Assembly: GCF_965363235.1 (NCBI RefSeq) | Contig: NC_134838.1 | Coordinates: 3,663,001-3,727,000, forward strand | Direction of reading: 5' to 3' | Origin: Mytilus galloprovincialis | Taxonomy: Eukaryota; Mollusca; Bivalvia; Mytilida; Mytilidae | Length of the DNA stretch: 64,000 bases | Shown: positions 13,601 to 28,600 of the stretch, piece after piece | Position numbering within the stretch: position 1 is the first letter of the stretch | Layout: every line of letters starts with the position of its first letter | The notes under the pieces: generated by a model | Seen by the model: the letters and a program-made list of their open reading frames with translations, nothing else | The model's database searches: none | Told to the model about the DNA's origin: nothing | Position numbers and translations under genes: made by a program

Positions 13601-16600
13601 GGATTAGACCCGGAACTTGTTAATTATTGGCAATATTAATTATGTGGAAAACAAAAGGGTCTGGAGTGGTGTAATTTTTAATCTACACCATTGTCCTATA
13701 TTAGTTATATAAAGAGTTGAATTCTTTGATTTGTCGTTTTTACCCGATGACGGCTGACAAATTGGACCTCGTAATTTTAGTATTATAGATATTATATAGA
13801 AAGCCCAATATCACTGATTAGACTTTAAGCTATTCGGTTGATTTGATTCTGGTTATGACTATTATTTGAATTTTTATAGGCTTTATACGGATAAGCTTAA
13901 ATGCGTCAGAAATACCAATAACAAAACAAACTTGAGAATAAAACACACGAAAAGAAGAAAAATCTGTATCTTTCTTGAATTCAACGTTTTTCATTATTTG
14001 ACTAGTGTAAAGGTCTAGATTGCCAAATGGCTGAAGGAAATTGTTTATAAATTTAAAATTGACTATCAGAACTGATATGTCTTCATTCACGACGTCCTTA
14101 TTGGACAAGTACAAAAATTATCACAAAAACAATCAAGTTGCAACAAATGTGCAATCGTAGACTTATAAAAGGTAATAGTCAAAGGATTTATAGAGTCATA
14201 TATTATTCATTGTGCAAAGTAGTTTAAATCAAATGATTTGTTTTAATTGAAAATTTCCATTTCCTCGCAATAATAATTCCTGCAGCACAGGTCTATAGTT
14301 TTTATCGTGCACTTTTGCTAAATGAAATATTGGTATCAAGATATGATATCAAGCTGTCCACTTATGTATACACTAAATATGTAGTTGATTATTTCTGCGG
14401 AGGTTTGGCTTTATTTGCTGCCTTCTTATTATCGACAATTAAGTTTTTTCCGCAATCTGTTTATTGTCATTTTTTTATACTTTCAATTGATTGTATGAAC
14501 TATTACTATATATAACATATTGAAGTGAAATTATTTAGTTTATTAAACCTTTAATAAATTACCAAATTTTGGAGAAATTTATTTATTCATCTGACTTTCC
14601 GGAGCACCTGAGATCACCCCCAGTTTTTGGTGGGGTTCATGTTGCTTAGTCTTTAGTTTTCTATGTTGTGTCTTCTGTACTATTATTTTTCTGTTTGTGC
14701 TTTTGTGTTTAGCCATGGCGTTCTCAGTTTATTTTCTATCTATGAATTTGACTCTCCCTCTGGTGTCTTTCGTCCCTCTTTTAGAGTATACGATAAATAT
14801 TTTAGAAATAACATATTATCGTTTCAAGGGAATAAAAAAAATTATTTTATTTACTCTTAAAAATTTACAAAAGAAGATGTGGTATGATTGCCAATGAGAC
14901 AAATCTTCACAAGCGACCAAAATGACACAGAAATTAACAACTACAAGTCACCGTACGGCCTTCAAAATGAGCGAAGCCCATACCGCATACGAGAAAACTA
15001 ACGGCCTAATTTATGTACAAAAAATGAACGAAAAACAAATATGTAACACATCAACAAACGACAACTCCTTAATTATAGGCTCCTATGGACAGGCACATAC
15101 ATACAGAATGTGGCGGGGTTAAACATGTTAAAATTTGTTTTATCATTTCAAAGTTTTGTTTTTTTGACGTTACCCTTTTTATGTCTTTTCCTACGAAAAT
15201 AATAACATTATATTTCTGTATTAATTACAGACTGATGTATGGAGTTTAGGGTGTACATGCTATGAGATGGGAACAGGGGATTATGCTTTCAAAGCTGACA
15301 GTATCACCAAGATTAAAGAATTGGTTCGCAATAATGAGGTAGGAATCATATACAGATAAATAATAACATAAATACTATTTAATTACATCAGACATTGAGG
15401 CGCCTATTTAGGTCTATACTAAATTAAGAAGTTATGTTATTACTGTCTACGAGACAACCATCCACAAAAGACTAAAGAACAAGGCAGTACAAAAGAACGG
15501 GTGACTGTGCGACTTTCATCAATGCCCAAAACATACGTTTATTTTGCTTTAAAAGAGTATTACTACTAATGTCGAACTTATAGGTAAGTACAAAAAGGAG
15601 GAATACCTTAAAACTAGACAAAATGAACCGCTTAACTATATCAACCAACGTAACGAATTGAAACAACCTGTAGTATCATTAACTTAGTACAACCATATTT
15701 CGACGGGAAAGCATGAACAAATACAAAGCCACGTCATGAAAATTACGACTAAAAATGACAATATTTGAAACATTTCGAAAAAACAAGAAATCAGATTGAA
15801 AAATGACATCATGCCCTGTTGTCTTTAAAATCAAGTATGATTGCACGGTTCTGAAGTCATTGCAAAGAAACGACATAAAAATGACCTATTGCAATCGAGC
15901 AAGATCAATATCTCTAGACTGACAAAAGTAAAAATCGTCATAACGAGCTTGACCTCCATTCTGTGATCAGCTAGACAACACATGAAAATGTGAAAAGCAA
16001 GGATTAAGAGAATCAAATATTATTGCATCGAATCATTTTCCAATCAACCATGGACCATAACTCTTGAACCACAAAAAAAAAATTGCGTATTTTCGAACTT
16101 AATCTCCATTTTTGCATTTCATAGCAGCATATTAGAATTTGAAATGCATCGGTTAATAAGTTTGAGCATAGAGTCAATAATAAGTGAAGAAAAAAAACAT
16201 TTTGACTTTCAATAACCAACGACGCGGGTATACATTATGACTTAAAAATTATTTTTTATTAGTATGAATATTTCCTAACAGTTACCTCCAATGAAAAAAA
16301 AGGCTGACTATTGTCAAAATGTTTTTTTTTTATTTGTTAACAGTTATCTCCAATAAAAAAAAAAGCTGACTATTGTCAAAATGTTGGTTTTTTATTATTT
16401 CTTAACAGTTACCTCCAATGAAAAAAAGGCTGACTATTGTCAAAATGTTTTTTTTTTATTTGTTAACAGTTATCTCCAATGAAAAAAAAGGTGACTATTG
16501 TCAAAATGTTTTTTTTTTATTATTTCTTAACAGTTACCTCCAATGAAAAAAAGGCTGACTATTGTCAAAATGTTTTTTTTTATTTGTTAACAGTTATCTC

Positions 16601-19600
16601 CAATGAAAAAAAAGGTGACTATTGTCAAAATGGTTATTTTTTTATTATTTCTTAACAGTTACCTCCAATGAAAAAAAAGCTGACTATTGTCAAAATGTTG
16701 TTTTTTTATTTCTTAACAGTTACCTCCAATGAAAAAAAAAGCTGACTATTGTCAAAATGTTTTTTTTTTATTTCTTAACAGTTACCTCAAATGAAAAAAA
16801 AGCTGACTATTGTCAAAATGGTTTTTTTTTATTATTTCTTAACAGTTACCTCCAATGAAAAAAAAGCTGACTATTGTCAAAATGTTGTTTTTTTTATTTC
16901 TTAACAGTTACCTCCAATGAAAAAAAAGCTGACTATTGTCAAAATGTTGTTTTTTTATTTTTTCTTAACAGTTACCTCCAATGAAAAAAAAAGCTGACAA
17001 TTGTCAAAATGGTTTTTTTTTTATTATTTCTTAACAGTTACCTCCAATGAAAAAAAAGCTGACTATTGTCAAAATGGTTTTTTTTTTATAATTTCTTAAC
17101 AGTTACCTCCAATAAAAAAAAAGCTGACTATTGTCAAAATGTTTTTTTTAATTATTTCTTAACAGTTACCTCCAATGAAAAAAAAGCTGACTATTGTCAA
17201 AATGGTTTTTTTTTTATTATTTCTTAACAGTTACCTCCAATGAAAAAAAAGCTGACTATTGTCAAAATGTTTTTTTTTATTATTTCTTAACAGTTACCTC
17301 CAATGAAAAAAAAGCTGACTATTGTCAAAATGTTTTTTTTTATTATTTCTTAACAGTAACCTCCAATGAAAAAAAAGCTGACTATTGTCAAAATGTTTTT
17401 TTTTTATTATTTCTTAACAGTTACCTCCAATGAAAAAAAGGCTGACTATTGTCAAAATGTTTTTTTTTATTTGTTAACAGTTATCTCCAATGAAAAAAAA
17501 GGTGACTATTGTCAAAATGGTTATTTTTTTATTATTTCTTAACAGTTACCTCCAATGAAAAAAAAGGTGACTATTGTCAAAATGGGTTTTTTTTATTATT
17601 TCTTAACAGTTACCTCCAATGAAAAAAAAGCTGACTATTGTCAAAATGTTTTTTTTTTATTATTTCTTAACAGTAACCTCCAATGAAAAAAAAGCTGACT
17701 ATTGTCAAAATGTTTTTTTTTATTATTTCTTAACAGCAACCTCCAATGAAAAAAAAGCTGACTATTGTCAAAATGTTTTTTTTTTTATTATTTCTTAACA
17801 GTTACCTCCAATGAAAAAAAAGCTGACTATTGTCAAAATGGGTTTTTTATTATTTCTTAACAGTTACATGCAATGAAAAAAAAGCTGACTATTGTCAAAA
17901 TGTTTTTTTTTATTATTTCTTAACAGTTACCTCCAATGAAAAAAAAGCTGACTATTGTCAAAATGGGTTTTTTTATTATTTCTTAACAGTTACCTCCAAT
18001 GAAAAAAAAGGTGACTATTGTCAAAATGTTTTTTTTATTATTTCTTAACAGTTACCTCCAATGAAAAAAAAGCTGACTATTGTCAAAATGGTTTTTTTTT
18101 TTATTTCCTAACAGTTACCTCCAATGAAAAAAAAGCTGACTATTGTCAAAATGTTTTTTTTTTTTATTATTTCTTAACAGTTACCTCCAATGAAAAAAAA
18201 GCTGACTATTGTCAAAATGGTTTTTTTTTATTATTTCTTAACAGTTACCTCCAATGAAAAAAAAGCTGACTATTGTCAAAATGTTTTTTTTAATTATTTC
18301 TTAACAGTTACCTCCAATGACAAAAAGCTGACTATTGTCAAAATGGTTTTTTTTTTATTATTTCTTAACAGTTACCTCCAATGAAAAAAAAGCTGACTAT
18401 TGTCAAAATGTTTTTTTTTATTATTTCTTAACAGTTACCTCCAATGAAAAAAAAGCTGACTATTGTCAAAATGTTTTTTTTATTATTTCTTAACAGTTAC
18501 CTCCAATGAAAAAAAAGCTGACTATTGTCAAAATGGGTTTTTTATTATTTCTTAACAGTTACATGCAATGAAAAAAAAGCTGACTATTGTCAAAATGTTT
18601 TTTTTTATTATTTCTTAACAGTTACCTCCAATGAAAAAAAAGCTGACTATTGTCAAAATGGGTTTTTTTTTTATTTCCTAACAGTTACCTCCAATGAAAA
18701 AAAAGCTGACTATTGTCAAAATGTTTTTTTTATTATTTCTTAACAGTTACCTCCAATGAAAAAAAAGCTGACTATTGTCAAAATGGTTTTTTTTTTTATT
18801 TCCTAACAGTTACCTCCAATGAAAAAAAAGCTGACTATTGTCAAAATGTTTTTTTTTTTTATTATTTCTTAACAGTTACCTCCAATGAAAAAAAAGCTGA
18901 CTATTGTCAAAATGGTTTTTTTTTATTATTTCTTAACAGTTACCTCCAATGAAAAAAAAGCTGACTATTGTCAAAATGTTTTTTTTAATTATTTCTTAAC
19001 AGTTACCTCCAATGACAAAAAGCTGACTATTGTCAAAATGGTTTTTTTTATTATTTCTTAACAGTTACCTCCAATGAAAAAAAAGCTGACTATTGTCAAA
19101 ATGGGTTTTTTTTATTATTTCTTAACAGTTACCTCCAATGAAAAAAAAAGCTGACTATTGTCAAAATGTTTTTTTTTATTATTTCTTAACAGTTACCTCC
19201 AATGAAAAAAAAGCTGACTATTGTCAAAATGGTTTTTTTTATTATTTCTTAACAGTTACTTCCAATGAAAAAAAAGCTGACTATTGTCAAAACGTTTTTT
19301 TTTATTATTTCTTAACAGTTACCTCCAATGAAAAAAAGCTGACTATTGTCAAAATGGGTTTTTTTTATTATTTCTTAACAGTTACCTCCAATGAAAAAAA
19401 AGGTGACTATTGTCAAAATGTTTTTTTTTATTATTTCTTAACAGTTACCTCCAATGAAAAAAAAGCTGACTATTGTCAAAATGTTTTTTTTTATTATTTC
19501 TTAACAGTAACCTCCAATGAAAAAAAAGCTGACTATTGTCAAAATGTTTTTTTTTTTATTATTTCTTAACAGTTACCTCCAATGAAAAAAAAGCTGACTA

Positions 19601-22600
19601 TTGTCAAAATGGGTTTTTTATTATTTCTTAACAGTTACCTCCAATGAAAAAAAAGCTGACTATTGTCAAAATGGGTTTTTTTATTATTTCTTAACAGTTA
19701 CCTCCAATGAAAAAAAAGCTGACTATTGTCAAAATGGGTTTTTTATTATTTCTTAACAGTTACCTCCAATGAAAAAAAAGGTGACTATTGTCAAAATGTT
19801 TTTTTTATTATTTCTTAACAGTTACCTCCAATGAAAAAAAAGGTGACTATTGTCAAAATGTTTTTTTTATTATTTCTTAACAGTTACCTCCAATGAAAAA
19901 AAGCTGACTATTGTCAAAATGTTTTTTTTTTTTATTTCCTAACAGTTACCTCCAATGAAAAAAAAGCTGACTATTGTCAAAATGTTTTTTTTTTTATTAT
20001 TTCTTAACAGTTACCTCCAATGAAAAAAAAGCTGACTATTGTCAAAATGTTTTTTTTATTATTTCTTAACAGTTACCTCCAATTAAAAAAAAGCTGACTA
20101 TTGTCAAAATGTTTTTTTTATTATTTCTTAACAGTTACCTCCAATGAAAAAAAAGCTGACTATTGTCAAAATGGTTTTTTTTATTATTTCTTAACAGTTA
20201 CCTCCAATGAAAAAAAAAGCTGACTATTGTCAAAATGTTGTTTTTTTTATTTCTTAACAGTTACCTCCAATGAAAAAAAAGGTGACTATTGTCAAAATGT
20301 TTTTTTTTTATTATTTCTTAACAGTTACCTCCAATGAAAAAAAAGCTGACTATTGTCAAAATGTTTTTTTTTATTATTTCTTAACAGTTACCTCCAATGA
20401 AAAAAAAGCTGACTATTGTGAAAATGTTTTTTTTTTTTTATTATTTCTTAACAGTTATCTCCAATGAAAAAAAAGCTGACTATTGTCAAAATGGTTTTTT
20501 TTATTATTTCTTAACAGTTACCTCCAATGAAAAAAAAGCTGACTATTGTCAAAATGTTGTTTTTTTATTTGTTAACAGTTACCTCAAATGAAAAAAAAGC
20601 TGACTATTGTCAAAATGGTTTTTTTTTTATTATTTCTTAACAGTTACCTCCAATGAAAAAAAAGGTGACTATTGTCAAAATGTTTTTTTTTTTTATTTCT
20701 TAACAGTTACCTCCAATGAAAAAAAAGCTGACTATTGTCAAAATGTTGTTTTTTTATTTCTTAACAGTTATCTCCAATGAAAAAGGCTGACTATTGTCAA
20801 AATGGGTTTTCTTTTATTTCTAAACAGTTACCTCCAATGAAGAAAAAAAGCTGACTATTGTCAAAATGTTTTTTTTTTATTTCCTAACAGTTACCTATAA
20901 TGAAAAAAAAGCTGACTATTGTGAAAATGTGTTTTTTTTTTATTTCCTAACAGTTACCTCCAATGAAAAAAAAGCTGACTATTGTCAAAATGTTTTTTTT
21001 TTATTATTTCTTAACAGTTACCTCCAATGAAAAAAAAGCTGACTATTGTCAAAATGTTTTTTTTTATTATTTCTTAACAGTTACCTCCAATTAAAAAAAA
21101 GCTGACTATTGTCAAAATGTTTTTTTTATTATTTCTTAACAGTTACCTCCAATGAAAAAAAAAGCTGACTATTGTCAAAATGGTTTTTTTTATTATTTCT
21201 TAACAGTTACCTCCAATGAAAAAAAAAGCTGACTATTGTCAAAATGTTGTTTTTTTTATTTCTTAACAGTTACCTCCAATGAAAAAAAAGGTGACTATTG
21301 TCAAAATGTTTTTTTTTTATTATTTCTTAACAGTTACCTCCAATGAAAAAAAAGCTGACTATTGTCAAAATGTTTTTTTTTTTATTATTTCTTAACAGTT
21401 ATCTCCAATGAAAAAAAAGCTGACTATTGTCAAAATGTTGTTTTTTTTATTATTTCTTAACAGTTACCTCCAATGAAAAAAAAGCTGACTATTGTCAAAA
21501 TGTTGTTTTTTTATTTGTTAACAGTTACCTCCAATGAAAAAAAAGCTGACTATTGTCAAAATGGTTTTTTTTTATTATTTCTTAACAGTTACCTCCAATG
21601 AAAAAAAAGGTGACTATTGTCAAAATGTTTTTTTTTTTTTTTTTATTTCTTAACAGTTACCTCCAATGAAAAAAAAGCTGACTATTGTCAAAATGTTGTT
21701 TTTTTATTTCTTAACAGTTATCTCCAATGAAAAAGGCTGACTATTGTCAAAATGGGTTTTCTTTTATTTCTAAACAGTTACCTCCAATGAAGAAAAAAAG
21801 CTGACTATTGTCAAAATGTTTTTTTTTATTTCCTAACAGTTACCTATAATGAAAAAAAAGCTGACTATTGTGAAAATGTGTTTTTTTTTTTTATTTCTTA
21901 ACAGTTACCTCCAATGAAAAAGGCTGACTATTGTCAAAATGTTAAAAAGTTAATAATGTGGATGCTCCAGAATGAGTCCGTAAACAGACCAACTGCCAAA
22001 CAAGTTCTAGATAATATACAAACACATAGATGTAAAACCATTGATTCGCATACGACTATGGATATCGCAAAGGCTGTAACTACAGGTAAGCTTAAAAGGC
22101 ATACATTGATATTCACATTTATCTTTTTCAATTAATGGCAAATATACCCTGATTTACAAAACAAATAAAACATAAGAAAAATGTGTAAGTACTAAAATAC
22201 AAGATGTTTTTTTTCTTTCAATTTGAATCTTTATCTTCATCTCTATAAAGATATTTGAATAATCACACAAGAGTGTATTATATTTTTTCAATTGGAGGTT
22301 TTTCGAATACAAGTTTATATTTGTTAATTTTGCAAAATATGTTTTGTTTAGAAAATTCCTTGCGATTGTCATTGACTCAATTAATTAAGCTGACATGTCT
22401 TCTAAATATACTGGTGCAAACGACACTATGCAGATATTAAACAGCGTTTGCCATATGAAGAAAACACGTTTTTATAATAAATACAAATGTACTTACATAC
22501 TTTGACAGTTTCCCCGACGAATAGAGAAGAAGAAACGACAACTCGAAAGACTAGTGTTATTGGTAAGTAGAAAAAACAATAGTACTCTAGTGAGAGCAAG

Positions 22601-25600
22601 TATTTTGTTTTGATTTATAGTGAATTGGGTTGATAGTGTAAATACATGAGATACTTGTAGCAATCGTTTCAGAGAGAAGTTAGATTATGTCTTAGAGCGC
22701 GTAATAGGCAACTACTTATTCATTCTCACAAAAGGAATATGCAATGAAATAATTTTAACAGACTTCTGCTGAAATATTAAATCTATTTTACTTTACTTCC
22801 ATCAGCCTTTTATAAACATGTGGTCATATGACTTTACCCAAAATGTGAAATTTTAAAAACGACGTGCCTAACTTACATACAAGACAGGAAAAAACACTCA
22901 TTTCATTTTTTTTTCAGACCCTCCTGACAGTGGCATGTCGAGTGGGACAGGAACGGTGGAAAACTCATGTAAGCTAACCATACTGTTGTACATCCCATTG
23001 TTTGGCCGAAAATGTATTATATATTTTTTTTACAATTTAAGTTAGCTAATATACTTACTGCTCTCAATGAAAAGTTTTTTTGTTTTTTGTTTGTTCTAAT
23101 AGTATAGATACTTTATTGAAAACTTTCACATTTGTTAGTTTGATACAGAAAGTACCGGTACCTTATCCCGGCCTCGTTAAACATTAGATTGTATATTTAG
23201 AAAAATTGTTAGTAATTGTTAGTATTCAAAATTACAAAATATATATACAGTATATTATTGTGTATCAATTATTTCAATATTGATCAATAAAAAGAGAATT
23301 TTATTTAAGAGAGAAAGTGAGAAGAGAAGAGAAATTAATAAATAAATAAAACACAAATGCAAAAGAAAAAAAAAAAGAAAAAACTAGAGAAAAAAAAATT
23401 AAATAAAAACTCCTTGAAATTTGGAATTTGGCAGCAGTATTTTTTTTCTTAAGATACAACATTAAATAAATTTTGCAAAGTTGGTTTTCCATTGTAAATA
23501 ATTCATGCAAACAAAAAACAGATATTAAAGAATGTATATGCTATTTTAGGCACAAAACAAGTACAAAAACAATAAACAACATATAACAGTATATTATATA
23601 AAAAAAATATATGTTGGTGTGGAGAAGGCTAAAAAACAAAATACACAATAACATTACATAGGGTAATGCTAAGTTGCTTAAGTGTAAATTAATCTAGTAA
23701 TGGAAGCCAGGGGTCCCAGTAGAGGTTGGCAATGTGAAGAGGCTTTGTTTTAAAAAAATATATTCTTTTCTAGTATTAGATTTTCTTTTAGATAGTTTTT
23801 CAGCCCTGTACAATTTACTTGATTTTCACAGTTTTGTTCTATAGATGAAAAAATTTGATAAGAGTATTTTTAAGTTTTTTATTTTATTATTTTCTGTTTT
23901 TTCCTAAGTTTCCGAATAAAAGTATATCCATGTTCAATGAAATAATTATTTGTTTTTGGTTATAAATCCAGTCAATGAGTCTTATCGTCAGATCTACTAT
24001 TTTATGGCATGTCCAAAATACTTTCTTAATATCAAAACATATTCTTATATTATTCGGCATAATTGGTCCTAGTGTTTTATAACAAATGTTTATGGATATA
24101 TAGTGTTTTAAAGCCTTTTTATATGATTTTATTGATGAAATGACCCCATTATAAGTAAGAAAGTTTGACTTAATTTTATAAATGTTTTCGAATTGTTGAA
24201 AAGTCATTAGTTTTCCCTCATCGTTTAATAAATCATTTATCAAAAAGATCCCTTTATCTATCCGGTCTTTTTAGAAAATAGATGTTGTTACTATTTTTAT
24301 GTTTTCTATATTCCAGAGCGAATCTGATAAAAACTCCTCTTCATTTTTTGGTATGAATTTATTTTCTAAATCTGTCCATGTTTCAATAACTTCTTCCCAA
24401 AAAATGAAAAGTTTTCTGTTCACTACCGAAAAATAAGGAAATTTATCGGTAAAATACAGAAAATGAATATAAAGATTAAACAGTGTCAATTCTTCTTTGT
24501 GAAAAATGTTCCTGTCTAAGTTTTGTTACATTCCATGTAAATAAGACAAAATTCTCCAAGCTTTCCTATCTTGACCAAACGACTGAACCATAATGTTGAC
24601 TGTATAAAACATTGAGAAATAAATCCATCACTTCCATGAATTCTAAAGTGAAACTAAATTACTCTAAGACTTGATGGTATTACTCGATTATAAGAAAAAA
24701 TCTGTCAAAGCTTACTGAAATCTAATTATGGTTTGAAAAGGGTTATTGATGTTTAATGAACTCTAATCTTAGATTGTATTTAAACGGCATCTTAAAAAAA
24801 AGGCCATACATCAGTAAAATACAAAAAAGTTAAAAGAAATCACGTATTTAAATTGTTTTCCTCAGATCCTATTTATTTAACAAGAATAAGGCCTTGCTTA
24901 AAGTTGACAAAGTTATTATTCTGTAAATTGTACAAGCAAAAAATTCAACAATCAATAAAATACGCGGGGAAAAAGAAGTTAATGCATTTTCAAATCTTTG
25001 CTGAATTTTTTGTGTCTCTAAAAAAGCATATGTCCGGAATTCGTCATTTTTCTTCGAAGGATTGACGAAGTTATTGTGTCTAAAAAAATCTTTGTCTCTC
25101 TCAAGACAAAATGTAAGCTGCTGAAAATTTTATTTTATCAGTAAAAGACTGCATTTAAAAAAAAAACAAAAAAAAAGCTTTATAAATGTCCATACAAATT
25201 TCACAAGATAATTGATAGCTAAAAGAGATATAACCCCAGTCTAAACAACAACAAAAACTATGTTCAATCTATGTGCACACAAAGAGACAATCTCTTAGTT
25301 CCTTTATTTTAAAAACGACGGTAATGCTTAAGCATTTTCATAAATGAAACTTTGTTTTGTTGTTACTGATGTTATTACTTCTACTCATTCTGAACTTGAA
25401 GTTAAGGATGTTTGCTTGTCATGTTTTGGAATTTTTGTCAGATTTTCGGAATCCTCTGGTTTTATCCATCTGAATGCCTTAAAACAATTGGCCATTGACC
25501 CCCTTTTTTCTTTTTATAAATCTTTTACATGTATAATTATAACCCATCTGTAAAAGTCTTATAAAGTCCTTGTTATTTTTTAATAGTTTTTTGAGCACTT

Positions 25601-28600
25601 AAACATGCCAATGATAAAGCTATGAAAAGTCCAGAGAGAACATTACCCACCAAAATTTCAATGGCTAGTATCTGAAAACAAGCACATTGACCCATATTTT
25701 TTTTTGCCCTTATCCCCCATCAATATATACTGGTGTTATGAAAAGCTTGTTATTTCGAAACTGAGTAGCAAACCTCCTTAATCTTTAACAATCAATATAT
25801 AACTTTCAGTACCAGGAGGACTTGGTTCAACAGTAGAATCAACAATGGCAATCATCAGTCAAAGCAATGATTTCCAGAAACTGTCTTGCCGATATCAAGC
25901 GTACGTATATTCCATCTGTTTCCAAGAATATAAAAAAAAAATTGATATGTTGAGGGGAAATATATTTGTGTGGTATCCCTTATATATCCCAAAATCAAGG
26001 GAAACAGTATAGTTATTTGCAGGAAATTTCTTTTAATACATGAACATCTTCTTTTAATATGCGTGGTATCACACAAAGTTAGGCAACATTTTAAAACTTA
26101 TCAAACTAATTTAATTATAATGAGTTGTGGATTACCAACAAGACAAGTCTTTAAAAAAATCACCAGAAGACGAAAATGTGACTATGTTTCTTGATTTCCA
26201 ATATTCTTTTCCATTTTGTTAGACCTTTCTTTAACATAAAGACCTGTACATACGTTAAACTAACTTTACCTTTTATTACACAAACTATATTAGAGTTATG
26301 TTCTTTCTCAAAAAATTCTTGGTCTACCTTTTTATCTTCTTCAATGAAAAAAAAAGCATAAACAGAAATACCGTACCAAGAAAAATGTCCATTAAACCTG
26401 ACAAAATTAAAAACTCGACTATATCGACCAACAAAATGTTCAATTCTTGGATATGCCGGATTTATGTATACAATTTAATGCTTTCAGAGACCTGGTTCGT
26501 TTGATTGGAGATAACACAGCAAGTAAAAAAGTTTCTAAAATCATGAAAGTTCTTCGTAGACATCCACAGAATTATGATAAAATAAAGGTATTAGTTTTTA
26601 TTTTGCCTGATGAAGAACTTTTTGCCAATTTCTTATTTCAATTTCATGTTTTAAGATCTATAATTATAAACTAACAATATTACACAACCCTATAGGTATA
26701 ACCAATAGTATCGCAAAGACTTCGAATTTCTAAAGCAATCACAAAAATTCGAGTAGTTCAATGTATATAAATAGGCAAAAGGACATGTCCATATGTAAAA
26801 TAATTAAAATTTGACGTTCGTATGTTTTATTTTGAGGCTCAATTAAACATAGTACAACCTCATTAATAGCTTTATTATAGTACCTACGCGTTCTATATAA
26901 AAAAAAAAGTGTGTGATAACATTGTGTGAGGGAATTCGACGTTTGATGTACCACTGTTCACTCCAGTGCAATTTATGACAATACCACTGCATCAATCAGA
27001 ATTATTTTTTTTGCAGTGTTTTAAGAAATGATTTTGCTTTGTTGTCGCGTATTATTTGTGAAACATTCAATGTTTTAAAAAGGCGAATTTTCTGTATAAA
27101 GTCAATGATTATATTGACTTTTGAAGGCCAAACTTTCTACAGCCTTAAATACGCTAATGAAAGATCCAAAAACTATACCAATACATAACGACATGTTTAT
27201 GAAATTATAACAAATCTATTGGTTAACAAATTTTTACTCGTTATTGCAAAATAATGAACTTAATATATCTGACATTTTCTCCCTACCCAGTTTACCCCTA
27301 TACATTTTTATGATGTGGACTGGTCATTGTTATTGAATCGTAGGCAATTTGATTGGATTAAGTTGTTATTAGTTTACCTTCAAACTTGTTTATGCTTTTC
27401 ATACATGACTGTTGATTAATTAGAACGTGCATGAATGTGTACGGTAAATAAAATGACCTTCAAACTGGACACTGGACGAGTCAATATTATGTTTTATCAA
27501 TGAAAGTTAAGGTATGAAAGGTAAGAAGTGCCACTTATTCGATTTTCACAAAATTTTCGGAATATACAGTTGAAAGGTTATTTTTTTAAAGCCTATTGTG
27601 AAGAGTAAAGAGAAAGTTTACAAATAATACGTTTGTTCCATTAAACAAGTCATTTTCGTAAGAGAAATACCGAAATATATTTTACGCACGACTACGGCAG
27701 GTAAAACTAAAGTCAAAATATGTCCGATCTGCCTATTTCTGCACATCAAAAGTCAATACGATCGTTTTAAAGTCAATTTCGTCTACCTCACAAAATCTTG
27801 TTAGGCACTATAATCGAAGCTTTTTGCATGTGTAACTGTCTTGTTTGTATCAATATTGATTTATATCACGTGATTTATATCACTCGTGATTAACATGTAT
27901 TCCTTACCTATTCATGGGCGTTTTTTTATTTATTAAATTTGACACGGATTCCAATTTCAATGCTTCAATTATATAAATTACAGGTATAATTTCAGCGTTA
28001 ATCATAGACTTTTATTGGCGAATCTGCTGTCTTGTTTGACAAACGTCAACATTAGTCAATCGCGTAGTGGAATGAACTATTTGTTGATTCTTATAAATTC
28101 CATAGAACTTTGGACTATTTTAAATATGGGTGTATTTCTGAAATTAATTCTTAAATACTTTTGACTTTTTAACCCTGTATGGTAACATTGCCAATGTGAA
28201 ATTTTAAAATTGTTTGTATAAACATTGAACGACAAAAATATGTGACGTATAAAATTTTCTGACGTCAGACACGCGAATCGATGATGTGTTTGTGTTCTGT
28301 TAAATTGTTCCTTTTTAAATTGTTACACGATGATGACTGCTGTATCCATATTTTGAATATTTTATTTATTATGTATGTTTAATTCACACATCATTGTTAA
28401 TATAACGGAATTTGATGAGACTGTCAACAAAGTGAGAGGTTTAGCGCTATAAAACCAGGTTTAATCCACATTTTTCGACATTTGAAAATGCCTGTACCAA
28501 GTCAGGAATATGACAGTTCTCGTCCATTCGTTTTTTATGTGTTTTGTCGTTTGATTTTGGCATGTGATTATGGACTTTCCGATTGGATTTTTCTCTGAGT

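Noticed and set aside
17194-20591. Series of small repetitive protein genes (NEKKADYCQN repeats)
   Set aside because: The frame comes from the tandem copy of exon 6 read one base off; no promoter, start context or independent gene structure.
16258-21904. CRISPR-like repeat/spacer array
   Set aside because: Units are contiguous copies with no unique spacers, in a eukaryotic intron, and derive from the adjacent exon boundary.
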